Source of the DNA: CAVTSA01 sp963790575 | GTDB lineage: Bacteria; Chloroflexota; Dormibacteria; Dormibacterales; Dormibacteraceae | Length of the DNA stretch: 64,000 nucleotides | Assembly: GCA_963790575.1 (NCBI GenBank) | Contig: CAWBPD010000012.1 | Span: forward strand, 186,001-250,000 | Reading direction: 5' to 3' | Shown: positions 6,803 to 15,267 of the stretch, piece after piece | How positions within the stretch are numbered: position 1 is the first letter of the stretch | How the letters are laid out: each line of letters begins with the position of its first letter | The notes under the pieces: generated by a model | Database searches by the model: none | Seen by the model: only the letters and a program-made list of their open reading frames with translations | What the model was told of the DNA's origin: nothing | Translations under genes and position numbers: made by a program

Positions 6803-8530
6803 TTGTTTTCGCTCTGGTCCATCGCCCGTGTCCATCTGCGGCCGTACCTGGGACGGGTGGCCCTGCTCGGCGGTCTGGTCCTGTTCGGCAGCGGGCTCGC
6901 CCTGGTCGGGCCGCAGCTCTTGCAGCGGTTCGTCGATCAGGTCTCGGGCGCTTCGACAGGTGCCGTGCTGGCCGCGCTCGCCGTCACCTATTGCATCTGT
7001 GCGTCGCTGCAGCAGGCGGCCGCGGTGGCCGAGGAGTACGCGGCCACTGATCTGGCGGTTCGCGCCACCAACCGTCTGCGTCAGGACCTCTTCGACCACT
7101 CGCTCACGCTGAGCCGCGCCTTCCATCAGCGGGTCCCGCCGGGGGCGCTGATCCAGCGCGTCGACCAGGACCCGGCGCTGCTCGGCAACCTGCTCTCCCG
7201 GATGGCGGTGGCACTGGCCGGCAACGCGCTCATCGTCCTCGGAGTCCTGGCGCTGCTCTGGCGGCTCGACTGGCGGATCGGCCTGGTGATGGTGGGAGCG
7301 GCCGCCATCGCGGCAGCGCTGCGGCTGCGACTGGCCGGCATCGTAACCCGAGCCTGGATCCGGGCACGCCAGGCGGTCGCCGAACTCTTCGGGAACGTGG
7401 AGGAACTGCTGGGCGGCCTCGAGGACATCGCCGGGCTGGGCGCGGGACGCTATGCCGAGCGCCGGCTCGAACGGTCGGCACGCCGCCACGTGAGCCGGCA
7501 CCTGCGGGCGGTCCTGGTGGACAGCGCAGCGGGCGTGGCGGAAACGATCTTCGCCCTCGGCACCACTGGCGCGCTCGCGGTCGCCGTGGTGCTCCACCAG
7601 AGTGGGGTGCTTTCCCTCGGGCAGGTGTTCCTGGTCGCCGCCTATGGTGGCCTCAGCCTGGCTCCGCTGGAGGCGCTGAGCAAGCAACTCGAGGACCTCC
7701 AGCCATCTGCCGCCGCTGCGGGGCGGGCACGCGAACTGCTGGCGATGGAGCCCGATGTGCGCCCGCCGACGCGTCCCCTTCCCCTCCCCGACGGCGCGCT
7801 CTCAGTCGAAGTCCGGGGTCTCACCTTCGGCTACGAAGAGGGTGAGGAGGCGCTCACCGGCGTCAGCTTCCAGGTGCCTGCGGGCAGCGTGGTGGGAGTG
7901 GTGGGCCGGACCGGCAGCGGCAAGTCGACCCTGGCCCGGCTCCTGGTCCGGCTCCACGAGGTACCCGCGGGCGCGGTGCGCCTGGGAGGGGTCGACCTCG
8001 CGCGAGTCGCGGTCGACGATCTCCGGCGGCGGGTCGCCTACGTCCCCCAGGAGGTGCACCTGCTGGACGCGACGCTGCTGGACAACCTGACTCTCTACCA
8101 GTCCGCCGACCCGGCCCGCGTTCGGGCCGCGCTGGAGGCGGTGGGGCTGGGTGAATGGTTGGACAACCTGGCCCAGGGCCTCCAGACGCCACTCTCCTCC
8201 GAGCGGGCACTCTCAGCCGGAGAGGCCCAGCTGCTCGCACTGGCCCGCGTCTTTCTTCGCCCGGCCGGGCTCGTCGTTCTCGACGAGCCCTCGGCGCGCC
8301 TCGACCTGGTCACCCAGCGCCGGCTGCAGCAAGCCCTCGACCGGCTGTTCGCCGGCACCACGGCGGTGGTGGTGGCCCACCGTCCGGAGACACTGGAGCG
8401 CGCCACCCACATCCTGGTGCTGGAGGGAGGGACCGTGGTCGAGTTCGGGCGGCGGCACGAGCTCGCCGGCGATTCCAGCACCCGGTTCGCCCGGCTGCTG
8501 GCGGCCCACCCCACGGAGGTGCTGGTGTGA
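6803..8530 (+). CDS. ABC exporter half-transporter, first subunit
   Basis: A 575-residue exporter subunit with six membrane helices (about residues 15-300) fused to an ATPase domain. Walker A GRTGSGKST is near 366, the Q-loop follows as YVPQE, the signature is LSAGEAQ near 469, Walker B LVVLDEPS near 489 with an intact catalytic Glu, and the switch His is in VVVAHRP near 525. The TTG start at 6803 is supported by CTGGAGG 9 nt upstream. It overlaps the next exporter gene by four bases (GTGA), so the two are translationally coupled and almost certainly form a heterodimer in the cytoplasmic membrane. The cargo is unknown; the closest families move lipids, drugs or peptides. Confidence 0.88.
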   Translation: MFSLWSIARVHLRPYLGRVALLGGLVLFGSGLALVGPQLLQRFVDQVSGASTGAVLAALAVTYCICASLQQAAAVAEEYAATDLAVRATNRLRQDLFDHSLTLSRAFHQRVPPGALIQRVDQDPALLGNLLSRMAVALAGNALIVLGVLALLWRLDWRIGLVMVGAAAIAAALRLRLAGIVTRAWIRARQAVAELFGNVEELLGGLEDIAGLGAGRYAERRLERSARRHVSRHLRAVLVDSAAGVAETIFALGTTGALAVAVVLHQSGVLSLGQVFLVAAYGGLSLAPLEALSKQLEDLQPSAAAAGRARELLAMEPDVRPPTRPLPLPDGALSVEVRGLTFGYEEGEEALTGVSFQVPAGSVVGVVGRTGSGKSTLARLLVRLHEVPAGAVRLGGVDLARVAVDDLRRRVAYVPQEVHLLDATLLDNLTLYQSADPARVRAALEAVGLGEWLDNLAQGLQTPLSSERALSAGEAQLLALARVFLRPAGLVVLDEPSARLDLVTQRRLQQALDRLFAGTTAVVVAHRPETLERATHILVLEGGTVVEFGRRHELAGDSSTRFARLLAAHPTEVLV

Positions 8531-10326
8531 GCCATCGCCGCCTCCACCTCTCAGACACCGTGCGCGTCCTGGTCCGCTTCTTCGCGTTCCGCCCCAGTCT
8601 GGTCATGGCCTACATCGCCACCGACGTGGTGTGGAACTACGCCATGTTCCTGATCCCGGGGCTCGTGCTCCGGGCGGTGCTCGACGCGGTTTCCGGCCAC
8701 GCTCGCGCCGGGACCGGGCTCTGGTCCCTGCTCGCGATCCTGGGGGCGGCGCAGATCTCGGCCTTCATGGCGGGCGGCCTCGGTGGGTGGTACAGCCACC
8801 AGCGCGCGCAGCAGACCTACGCGACGCTGGCCCGAGCGAACCTTATGGCCCGGTTGCTCGGCCGCCCGGCTGCCATCGCCCTCCCCTGCGCACCGTCCGA
8901 GGCGCTCGCCCGCTTCGACAGCGATGTCAGCCAGGTGAGCGGCGAGGTGGCCATCCTCGAGACCGTCTCGGAGGGGGTGGTGATCCTGGTCGCGATGGTC
9001 CTCCTCTATGTGCTGACGGGCTGGGTGGCCGCGCTCGTCGTCGCGCCGCTGGTGGTGATCGGGGTCGTGGCCAGCTGGTCGAGCAGCCGTGTGACCGCCT
9101 TCCGGCAGACCCTGCAGGAGTCGATCGCGGAGGTGACCACGTTTCTCGCCGGCGTCTTTGGCGCGCTGCCCGTCGTTCGCACCGCCGGCGCCGAGCGCGA
9201 CGCCGGCGCACGCTTCCGCCTCCTCACCGAGGTTCGCCTTCGAGCCACGTTGCGGGACGCGGTTTTCACCCAGGTCCTGCGCAGCCTCTCGTCGCAGACC
9301 TACGGGATCGCGGTCGGCGTGGTCCTCGTCTTGCTGGCGGCCCGCGTCCGGGGCGGGGAGATGTCGGTCGGCGACCTGGCCCTGGTCGTCACCTACGCCG
9401 GGACGGTGGCGACCGCCGGCAGCTGGATGGGCGGCGATCTGGCCGGCTGGCGACAGTGCGCGGTGTCACTCCGGAGGCTGGTCGAGCTGCTGCCCGGGAC
9501 ACCAGCGCTCGCGCTCGCCGAGCCCCGCCCGGTGCTCCGGGGGTCCCTCGGTCCACCACCCGCGGCGTCGACACCCGGAGCGCCGTTCCGATCGCTCGAG
9601 GTGCTGGGGCTCACGTGCTGCCGGGGCGCGTCCCACGGCATCTCCGGCGTCGATCTCAGGGTCAGGCCGGGGGAGCTGGTGGTGGTCACCGGGCGGGTGG
9701 GTGCCGGCAAGTCGACGTTGCTGCGGGCGCTGCTCGGCATGCTGCCGTCCGAGGGCGACATCCGCTGGAACGGGGTGCCGGTCCCCGAGCCCGCCTCCTT
9801 CCTGGTCCCGCCTCGCTGCGGGTACCTGTCGCAGGCGCCGATCCTCTTCTCGGGCACGCTGCGGGAGAACCTGACGTTGGAGCGGACCCTACCCGAGGAC
9901 CAGCTGCGGGCGGCGATCGAAGCGGCCGAACTGGACGCCGACCTGGCGGTTTTCCCTCAGGGCCTGGAGACGCGGATCGGGCGCCGAGGCCTGCGGCTCA
10001 GCGGGGGCCAGGCCCAGCGTCTGGGGCTCGCTCGCCTGCTGGCGCTGCGGCCTCAGGTGGCGCTCCTCGACGATCTATCGAGCGCGATCGACCCCGCCAC
10101 CGAGGCGGCGATCCTGGAGCACCTGCGAGATCGGGGCGAGGGGGCGTGCCTGGCCGTCTCCCACCGGCGCGGGGTGCTGGCGGCCGCCGATCGCATCGTC
10201 GTGCTGCGGGCGGGCCGGGTCGAGGCGGAAGGTCCGCTGTCCGCACTGCTGCGAGACTCCGCCGAGTTCCGGGCCATCTGGCACGGGGAGGACGAGCTCG
10301 ACCCCCTGGGCGCCCGTTCCGGCTGA
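8527..10326 (+). CDS. ABC exporter half-transporter, second subunit with altered Walker B
   Basis: A 599-residue partner of the preceding subunit, again membrane helices (about 20-310) followed by an ATPase. Walker A GRVGAGKST is near 388, the signature LSGGQAQ near 488 and the switch His in AVSHRR near 543. Walker B reads VALLDDLSSAID near 510: the catalytic Glu of the usual DEPTS is Asp here. This is the pattern of heterodimeric exporters that keep one weak ATP site. The GTG at 8527 overlaps the upstream stop codon. Much longer open frames exist on this strand in the same region, but they extend back into the first subunit and are not real. Confidence 0.87.
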   Translation: MSHRRLHLSDTVRVLVRFFAFRPSLVMAYIATDVVWNYAMFLIPGLVLRAVLDAVSGHARAGTGLWSLLAILGAAQISAFMAGGLGGWYSHQRAQQTYATLARANLMARLLGRPAAIALPCAPSEALARFDSDVSQVSGEVAILETVSEGVVILVAMVLLYVLTGWVAALVVAPLVVIGVVASWSSSRVTAFRQTLQESIAEVTTFLAGVFGALPVVRTAGAERDAGARFRLLTEVRLRATLRDAVFTQVLRSLSSQTYGIAVGVVLVLLAARVRGGEMSVGDLALVVTYAGTVATAGSWMGGDLAGWRQCAVSLRRLVELLPGTPALALAEPRPVLRGSLGPPPAASTPGAPFRSLEVLGLTCCRGASHGISGVDLRVRPGELVVVTGRVGAGKSTLLRALLGMLPSEGDIRWNGVPVPEPASFLVPPRCGYLSQAPILFSGTLRENLTLERTLPEDQLRAAIEAAELDADLAVFPQGLETRIGRRGLRLSGGQAQRLGLARLLALRPQVALLDDLSSAIDPATEAAILEHLRDRGEGACLAVSHRRGVLAAADRIVVLRAGRVEAEGPLSALLRDSAEFRAIWHGEDELDPLGARSG

Positions 10327-10354
10327 AAGGGGGCTCAAGATGGCCTCGGTGAAA

Positions 10355-10374
10355 CCCGTTCCCTGCGAAACGGG
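10355..10374 (+). terminator. Hairpin after the exporter operon
   Basis: CCCGTT and AACGGG form a 6-bp stem around an 8-nt loop, 28 nt after the exporter stop codon. There is no T-run, so termination is unproven; it could equally be another palindromic element. Confidence 0.3.
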
Positions 10375-10409
10375 GATTGAGGCAGGTACGCGTGAAAGGA
10401 GGAGAGAGC

Positions 10410-11252
10410 GTGGGTGAGCGGGCTGAGACGGTGGGCTTCGTCGGATTGGGAGCGATGGGCGGGCGGATGGCGGCTAACCTGATCCGCGCCGGCTACGACG
10501 TGGTCGGGGTGGAGCCCTCCGAGAGCCGCCGCGCGGAAGCCGTGAAGACGGGCGTCCGGCCGGCCGGATCGGTGGCGGAGGCGGCCCGGGCGGCGACCCG
10601 GGTCCTGATCAGCATCGTCCGCGACGCCGACCAGACCCGCGAGGTGGTCCGCGGCCCGGAAGGTCTCCTCAGCGCCGGCCGGGAAGGCATGGTGATGGTC
10701 TGCATGAGCACCCTCGACCCGAGCTCGCTGCAGGCGCTGAGCGCCGAACTCGGTGAGGCCGGGATCGAGGTCGTCGATGCTCCCGTGAGCGGAGGCGTCG
10801 CGGGAGCGCAGCAGGGAACGCTGACCATCATGCTGGCCGGCCGCGCCGCCACGCTGGCGGAGGTGCGGGCCGTGCTCGAGTCGATGGGCCGCAACCTCTT
10901 CACGGTCGGCGAGCGGCCGGGAATGGCACAGGCGGCGAAGCTCGCGAACCAGCTGATGCTGGCGGTGAACATGCTGGGCATCAGCGAGGGCCTCCGCATC
11001 GCCACGCGCCACGGCGTCGAGGAAGCGCAGCTGATGGAGCTGCTCTCGGTGAGCACGGGGGGCAGCTGGGCGGTCCAGAACTGGACCGACGTGAGCGGGT
11101 TCTGGCGCTCCGCCGAGCCCGGCGGCACGCTGGAGATCATCCTCAAGGACCTGCGCGCGACGCTGCGAGAGGCGGATCAGCAGCGGCTGTCGCTGCCGGT
11201 GACGGGGGTCGTGAACCAACTCATCCGGCACGTCTGGGATGCCGGTCGGTGA
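10410..11252 (+). CDS. NAD(P)-dependent 3-hydroxyisobutyrate dehydrogenase-like oxidoreductase
   Basis: A 280-residue member of the beta-hydroxyacid dehydrogenase family, which oxidises or reduces small hydroxy acids with NAD(P). The N-terminal Rossmann motif is GFVGLGAMGGRMAANL. The substrate motif DAPVSGGVAGAQQGTL and the catalytic-Lys helix AKLANQLML are both present. The GTG at 10410 is well supported: AGGAGG stands 7 nt upstream. It overlaps the following amidohydrolase gene by four bases, so the two likely act in one catabolic route. The exact substrate cannot be told; related enzymes act on hydroxyisobutyrate, tartronate semialdehyde or succinic semialdehyde. Confidence 0.85.
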   Translation: MGERAETVGFVGLGAMGGRMAANLIRAGYDVVGVEPSESRRAEAVKTGVRPAGSVAEAARAATRVLISIVRDADQTREVVRGPEGLLSAGREGMVMVCMSTLDPSSLQALSAELGEAGIEVVDAPVSGGVAGAQQGTLTIMLAGRAATLAEVRAVLESMGRNLFTVGERPGMAQAAKLANQLMLAVNMLGISEGLRIATRHGVEEAQLMELLSVSTGGSWAVQNWTDVSGFWRSAEPGGTLEIILKDLRATLREADQQRLSLPVTGVVNQLIRHVWDAGR

Positions 11253-12100
11253 GCCGGGAGCTCTTCGACTCCCATCACCACCTGTGGCGGAAGGCGCCGA
11301 CCCCGCGGGCCGGGATCCTGGGCGAGCCTTACATGGACCGGGACTTCACCTGGGACGACTTCGCCGGCGCTTGGGGTGAGGTGGAAGTGACGGGAACCTG
11401 CCTGGTGGAGGCCACCGGCGAACCGGAGGAGGTGGCTCTCGCCGAGGAGGCCTCACGGCACGACGCTCGCCTCGGCGCCATGGTGGCCTTCGCGGCGCTC
11501 GAGGAGCCCGGACTCGGAGAGGCCCTCGAAGTTCTGTCCCGGCACCCGATCGTCCGCGGCATCCGGCGCAGCACCCAGAACGAGGCCGATCCCGAGTTCA
11601 TCCTCCGTCCCGAGTTCGTGGCCGGCGCCCGCCTGGCCGGCACCAGCGGCCTGGTGCTGGAGCTCTGCGTTCGCCACCAGCAGATCGACGCGGTCCCCCG
11701 CCTCGCCCGTGAGTGCCCGGAGACGGTGATCGTGGTCCAGCATCTGGGCAAGCCCGACGTCTCCACGGAGCCGAACCCGGGATGGCTGCGAGCCATCGAG
11801 CAACTGGAGCGCTGTGCCAACGTCCACCTGAAGGTGTCGCCGGTCGTGCACACCGGGCACGACCCAAGGTTCACGCTCGAGACCCAGCGCCCGTTCATCC
11901 AGCACGCGGCGACGACCCTGGGCTGGAACCGGGTGGTGTTCGGCAGCAACTGGCCGGTTTCGACAGCCGTGACCACCTATCCCGAGTGGGTCGAGATCGT
12001 GACCGCGGCCTGCGAGGAAGCCGGTGCCGGCACCGAAGACCTCGACGCACTGTTCCTGGCCAACGCTCGCCGGCTTTACATGGACACCCGGCGCCGATAG
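11249..12100 (+). CDS. Amidohydrolase family 2, lactonase-like
   Basis: A 283-residue TIM-barrel metal-dependent hydrolase of the COG3618 group, which includes L-fuconolactonase and 2-pyrone-4,6-dicarboxylate hydrolase. The metal ligands are visible in the N-terminal FDSHHHLW, in VVQHLGKP (about 162-169) and in the C-terminal FGSNWP (about 230-236). The GTG start overlaps the stop of the dehydrogenase gene (GTGA). Pairing with a hydroxyacid dehydrogenase suggests opening of a sugar lactone or a similar acid intermediate; this is inference. The stop codon is followed immediately by the family C repeats. Confidence 0.82.
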   Translation: MSRELFDSHHHLWRKAPTPRAGILGEPYMDRDFTWDDFAGAWGEVEVTGTCLVEATGEPEEVALAEEASRHDARLGAMVAFAALEEPGLGEALEVLSRHPIVRGIRRSTQNEADPEFILRPEFVAGARLAGTSGLVLELCVRHQQIDAVPRLARECPETVIVVQHLGKPDVSTEPNPGWLRAIEQLERCANVHLKVSPVVHTGHDPRFTLETQRPFIQHAATTLGWNRVVFGSNWPVSTAVTTYPEWVEIVTAACEEAGAGTEDLDALFLANARRLYMDTRRR

Positions 12101-12270
12101 GGCCACTGGTGCACGTGCACCAACGGGGGTATCCCGCGCCTGGAGGGGCCCGTTGGTGCACCAGCGGGGGTATCCCGCGCCTGGAGGGGCCCGTTGGTGC
12201 ACCAGCGGGGGGCGCCGCGCCTGGAGTGCGACGGGCCATTCGTGCACCAGCGCCGGGTGTGGCCTGGGAC
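12101..12270. repeat. Family C palindromic array, four units
   Basis: Four palindromes centred on GTGCAC at about 12114, 12158, 12199 and 12244, so spacings are 44, 41 and 45 bp. Units 2 and 3 are almost identical: GGGGCCCGTTGGTGCACCA, then a linker with TATCCCGCGCCTGGAGG. Unit 1 has a doubled core (TGGTGCACGTGCACCA), unit 4 is degenerate. The array fills the space between two convergent genes. The same core occurs at 54556-54622. Confidence 0.9.
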
Positions 12271-12278
12271 GGCAGCGG

Positions 12279-13148
12279 TCAGCCGCCGGAGACGGCTCCC
12301 AGCGAGGCCCAGAGGTGGTGCACCGCGTAGGTGCGGTAGGGACGCCAGCGCTCTGCGACCCGTGCCAGCGCTCGGCTCTCCCCCGGCATGCCCAGGCGCA
12401 CCGCCGCCCGGCGCAGGCCGACATCGCCGCTCGGGAACGCGTCGGGATCGCCCAGCGCCCGCATCGAGATGTAGTTCGCGGTCCAGGGCCCGATCCCGGG
12501 CAGGGCCAGCAGCGCGGCCCGTGTGGTCTCGGCGTCGACCGACCCGTCGAGCGCGATGGCCCCGGCGGCGAGCGCCCCGCCCAGCGCGCGCAGAGTCTCC
12601 ACCCGACTCCCGGGCATGCCGATCCCCGGCAGCGGCGCCGCGGCCAGCTCGGTGGGCAGCGGAAAGGCGTGGGTGAGGGACCCGACGGGGTGCTCCAGCG
12701 GCGTCCCCAGGGCGCGGACGACCCGTCCGGCGAGGGTGGTGGCCGCGGCCACGCTCACCTGCTGCCCCATGATGGCGCGGACCGCCAGCTCCCACCCGTC
12801 GTAGGCGCCCGGCGCGCGGAGTCCCGGTCGCGCGGCCACCAGAAGCGCCAGCGCCGGATCCGCGCTCAGCGCAAGGTCGATGGCGGCGGTGTCGGCGTCC
12901 AGGTCCAGCATCCGGCGCACCGCGCGCTCCGCAGCCTCCAGCGCGGCTCCATCCAGATCCGGGACCGAGAGCTCCAGCCCCTCGCCGTCCCGCGCCGGCA
13001 CCACCGACAGCACACCCGCCGCCTCCCTGAACCGGATCGTGCGGCGGTACCTGCGTTCCACGACCTCCTCCACGCCGGGGATGGCCCGGGGGGCGAGAAA
13101 CCGAAGGAACCCCTCCCACGTCCCCGCCGGCACGGCAAGACTGTCCAC
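12279..13148 (-). CDS. alkA: DNA-3-methyladenine glycosylase, AlkA type
   Basis: A 289-residue base-excision enzyme that removes alkylated purines from DNA. The N-terminal third matches the AlkA_N beta domain. The helix-hairpin-helix reads LPGIGPWTANYISMRAL (about 215-231) and is followed by the catalytic Asp in FPSGDVGLRRA (about 236), the hallmark of AlkA over other HhH glycosylases. The start is a GTG at 13148 that lies inside a family F inverted repeat; I see no ribosome site, so it may be leaderless. It faces the family C array at its 3' end. No Ada or Ogt gene is next to it. Confidence 0.9.
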   Translation of the reverse strand: MDSLAVPAGTWEGFLRFLAPRAIPGVEEVVERRYRRTIRFREAAGVLSVVPARDGEGLELSVPDLDGAALEAAERAVRRMLDLDADTAAIDLALSADPALALLVAARPGLRAPGAYDGWELAVRAIMGQQVSVAAATTLAGRVVRALGTPLEHPVGSLTHAFPLPTELAAAPLPGIGMPGSRVETLRALGGALAAGAIALDGSVDAETTRAALLALPGIGPWTANYISMRALGDPDAFPSGDVGLRRAAVRLGMPGESRALARVAERWRPYRTYAVHHLWASLGAVSGG

Positions 13149-13193
13149 AGTCGGGGCCTACGCGCTGCCTCTCAGGCCCAATGTGTGGACACT
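13140..13193. repeat. Family F long inverted repeat, copy 1
   Basis: Imperfect arms ACTGTCCACAGTCGGGGCC (13140-13158) and GGCCCAATGTGTGGACACT (13175-13193). The left arm covers the GTG start of alkA. Related inverted repeats occur at 44981, 61674 and 62726. Confidence 0.7.
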
Positions 13194-13228
13194 TTGGGAC
13201 TTCGGCACAGCGGTGGGGGACTGGGCAG

Positions 13229-13804
13229 TCAGGCGCGGGCCGCGCGCGTCAGGGCCACGATCGAGCCGGAGTGATGGATCTCTCCCGCGAGCGCCGCCTC
13301 CAGCGCGTCGTCGAGCGGCAGCCGCAGCGTGATCATGTCGCGCTCGTAGGTTTCCAGCTGCTGCGGCACCGCGGTCAGGTCCTCCGCCAGGAACAGGTGC
13401 TGAACGATGGTCGCCGCCGCCAGTGGACGTACGTGGCCGAGCGTGTGGAGCCGGCCGGCGCGGAGCCCGGCCTCCTCGATCAGCTCGCGATGCGCGCAGA
13501 CCGCCGGGTCCTCACCCGCCTCCAGCGTCCCCGCCGGCACCTCCCACGAACACTCCCCCCACGGGTAGCGCCACTGCCGGACCAGGATCGTCGTCCGGTC
13601 CGGGAAGCGGGGGACGATCATCACCGAGCTGGGCCCCTCCACCACCGCGTAGTCGCCCTCATCCCCGTTGGGCCAGCGTGCGCGGTCCGAGCGCAGCGCA
13701 AAGCGTCCGGTGCGTCCGGTGCGTCCGATCAGGGTTCGCGAGACGGTCCGCATCGGCGGCTGCGGGTCGATCGGCAGCCGTCGCGACTGCCGCGGGTCGC
13801 TCAC
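13229..13804 (-). CDS. Nudix hydrolase, ADP-ribose pyrophosphatase-like
   Basis: A 191-residue Nudix enzyme that cleaves nucleoside diphosphates linked to another moiety, most like ADP-ribose pyrophosphatases. The Nudix box is complete: GTLEAGEDPAVCAHRELIEE followed by AGL, with the glutamates that bind metal. Upstream it has the WEVPAG strand typical of the ADP-ribose group. The GTG start overlaps the stop of the biotin carboxylase gene by four bases, so this is the last gene of the purD-purE-pycB-pycA operon. Its link to carboxylase or purine metabolism is not obvious; housecleaning of nucleotide derivatives is the likely role. Confidence 0.88.
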   Translation of the reverse strand: MSDPRQSRRLPIDPQPPMRTVSRTLIGRTGRTGRFALRSDRARWPNGDEGDYAVVEGPSSVMIVPRFPDRTTILVRQWRYPWGECSWEVPAGTLEAGEDPAVCAHRELIEEAGLRAGRLHTLGHVRPLAAATIVQHLFLAEDLTAVPQQLETYERDMITLRLPLDDALEAALAGEIHHSGSIVALTRAARA

Positions 13805-15267
13805 CGGGCGCCCGTCACCACCGCGGCCGCGGCCGCCGCCGCAGCGAGGTGCCGGGGGTCGGGACCGTAGTCCAGGGGGGACGGCTGGTCGAGGAACCGG
13901 CGCATGTTTTCGAGCAGCTCGGGATGGCTGTCGATGAAGTGGGTGGAAAGCTTTCCCGCCAGGAAGTCCTCACTCTCGAGGATCGCCCGGTGGTAGGGGA
14001 TGGTGGTCGCCGGGCCGACGAGTACGAACTCGCGCAACGCCCGCCGGCTGCGCGCGATCGCCTCCGCGCGGTCCCTGCCGGAAACGATCAGCTTCGCCAC
14101 CAGCGAGTCGTAGTTGGGCGGTACGTCGGAGCCGGGGCCGAACCCGGAGTCGACCCGTACCCCGGGACCCGCCGGCGCCACCCAGCGCCGGATCCGCCGC
14201 GGATTGGGGACGAAGTTCTGCGCCGGGTCCTCGGCGTTGATGCGCATCTCGATGTGATGGCCCGAGAAGCGGACCTCGTCCTGCGTGAAGGAGAGCTTGT
14301 GTCCCGCCGCCACGCGCAGCTGCTCCTTGACCAGGTCGATGCCCGTCAGCGCCTCCGTGATCGGGTGCTCGACCTGAAGGCGGGCGTTCACCTCCAGGAA
14401 GTAGAACTCGCCCTCGCTGAAGATGAACTCGACGGTGCCCGCGTTCTGATAGCCGGCGACTGTGGCCGCCATCACCGCCGCGTCCCCCATCCGGGCCCGG
14501 ATCTCGGGCGTCACCACCGGGGAGGGGGTCTCCTCCATGATCTTCTGGTGGCGGCGCTGGATCGAGCACTCGCGCTCGCCCAGGTGGACCGCGTTGCCGT
14601 GCTGGTCGGCGATCACCTGAATCTCGATGTGGCGCGGGTTGCGCACGTACTTCTCGACGTAGACGGTGGGATCGCCGAACGCCGCCGCCGCCGCCGCCCG
14701 GCAGCCGGCGATCGCGGGCCCCAACTCCTCGTCGCGCTCCACCACCTTCATCCCGATCCCACCGCCACCGCCGGAGGGCTTGACGATGACCGGGAAGCCG
14801 ATCTCCCTGGCCACCCTCGCGGCCTCCTCCGGATCCTCGAGCGCCTCGCTCCCTGGGGTGACCGGAACGCCGTGGGAGCTGACCAGCGCCCGCGCTCCCA
14901 GCTTGGACCCGAGGGCACGCATCGCCGCCGCCGGGGGCCCGACGAACGCGATCCCGGCCTTCGCGCACGCTTCCGGGAACTCCTCGCGCTCGCTCAGGAA
15001 CCCGTAGCCGGGGTGGATAGCGTCGGCGCCGATGTCGCTCGCCAGCTTGACGATGCGGTCGAGCGCGAGATAAGACTCGGTGGGTGCGGCGGGGCCGATG
15101 CGATGGGACTCGTCGGCGTAGCGAGCGTGGATCGCGTGCTGATCGGCGTCGGAATAGATGGCGGCGGTCGCGATCCCCAGCTCCTGACAGGCGCGGAAGA
15201 CCCGGACCGCGATCTCACCGCGGTTGGCGACCAGCACCTTCTTCAGCTTGCGGGGCTTGCTCGTCAC
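13801..15267 (-). CDS. pycA: Biotin carboxylase subunit, pyruvate carboxylase A type
   Basis: A 488-residue ATP-grasp enzyme that carboxylates biotin with bicarbonate and ATP. It starts with KKVLVANRGEIAVRVFRA, has the glycine-rich ATP loop KPSGGGGGIGMKVV, and the conserved RRHQKIMEETPS, FEFIFSEG-like and EVNARLQVEHPITE segments. Sequence alone does not separate acetyl-CoA carboxylase AccC from the PycA subunit. The presence of a carboxyltransferase-biotin subunit two genes upstream makes pyruvate carboxylase the better choice. Both ends overlap neighbours by four bases. The Ala-rich C-terminal tail after DPRHL is unusual and probably disordered. Confidence 0.88.
   Translation of the reverse strand: MTSKPRKLKKVLVANRGEIAVRVFRACQELGIATAAIYSDADQHAIHARYADESHRIGPAAPTESYLALDRIVKLASDIGADAIHPGYGFLSEREEFPEACAKAGIAFVGPPAAAMRALGSKLGARALVSSHGVPVTPGSEALEDPEEAARVAREIGFPVIVKPSGGGGGIGMKVVERDEELGPAIAGCRAAAAAAFGDPTVYVEKYVRNPRHIEIQVIADQHGNAVHLGERECSIQRRHQKIMEETPSPVVTPEIRARMGDAAVMAATVAGYQNAGTVEFIFSEGEFYFLEVNARLQVEHPITEALTGIDLVKEQLRVAAGHKLSFTQDEVRFSGHHIEMRINAEDPAQNFVPNPRRIRRWVAPAGPGVRVDSGFGPGSDVPPNYDSLVAKLIVSGRDRAEAIARSRRALREFVLVGPATTIPYHRAILESEDFLAGKLSTHFIDSHPELLENMRRFLDQPSPLDYGPDPRHLAAAAAAAAVVTGAR

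Noticed and set aside
8151..10352. 733-codon open frame on the plus strand across the exporter genes
   Set aside because: Arg/Pro/Gly-rich translation without any motif; the frame at 8527 gives a complete ABC subunit.
12101..12270. Possible small CRISPR array
   Set aside because: Repeats are palindromic and tandem with near-identical linkers, not unique spacers; no cas genes are present.
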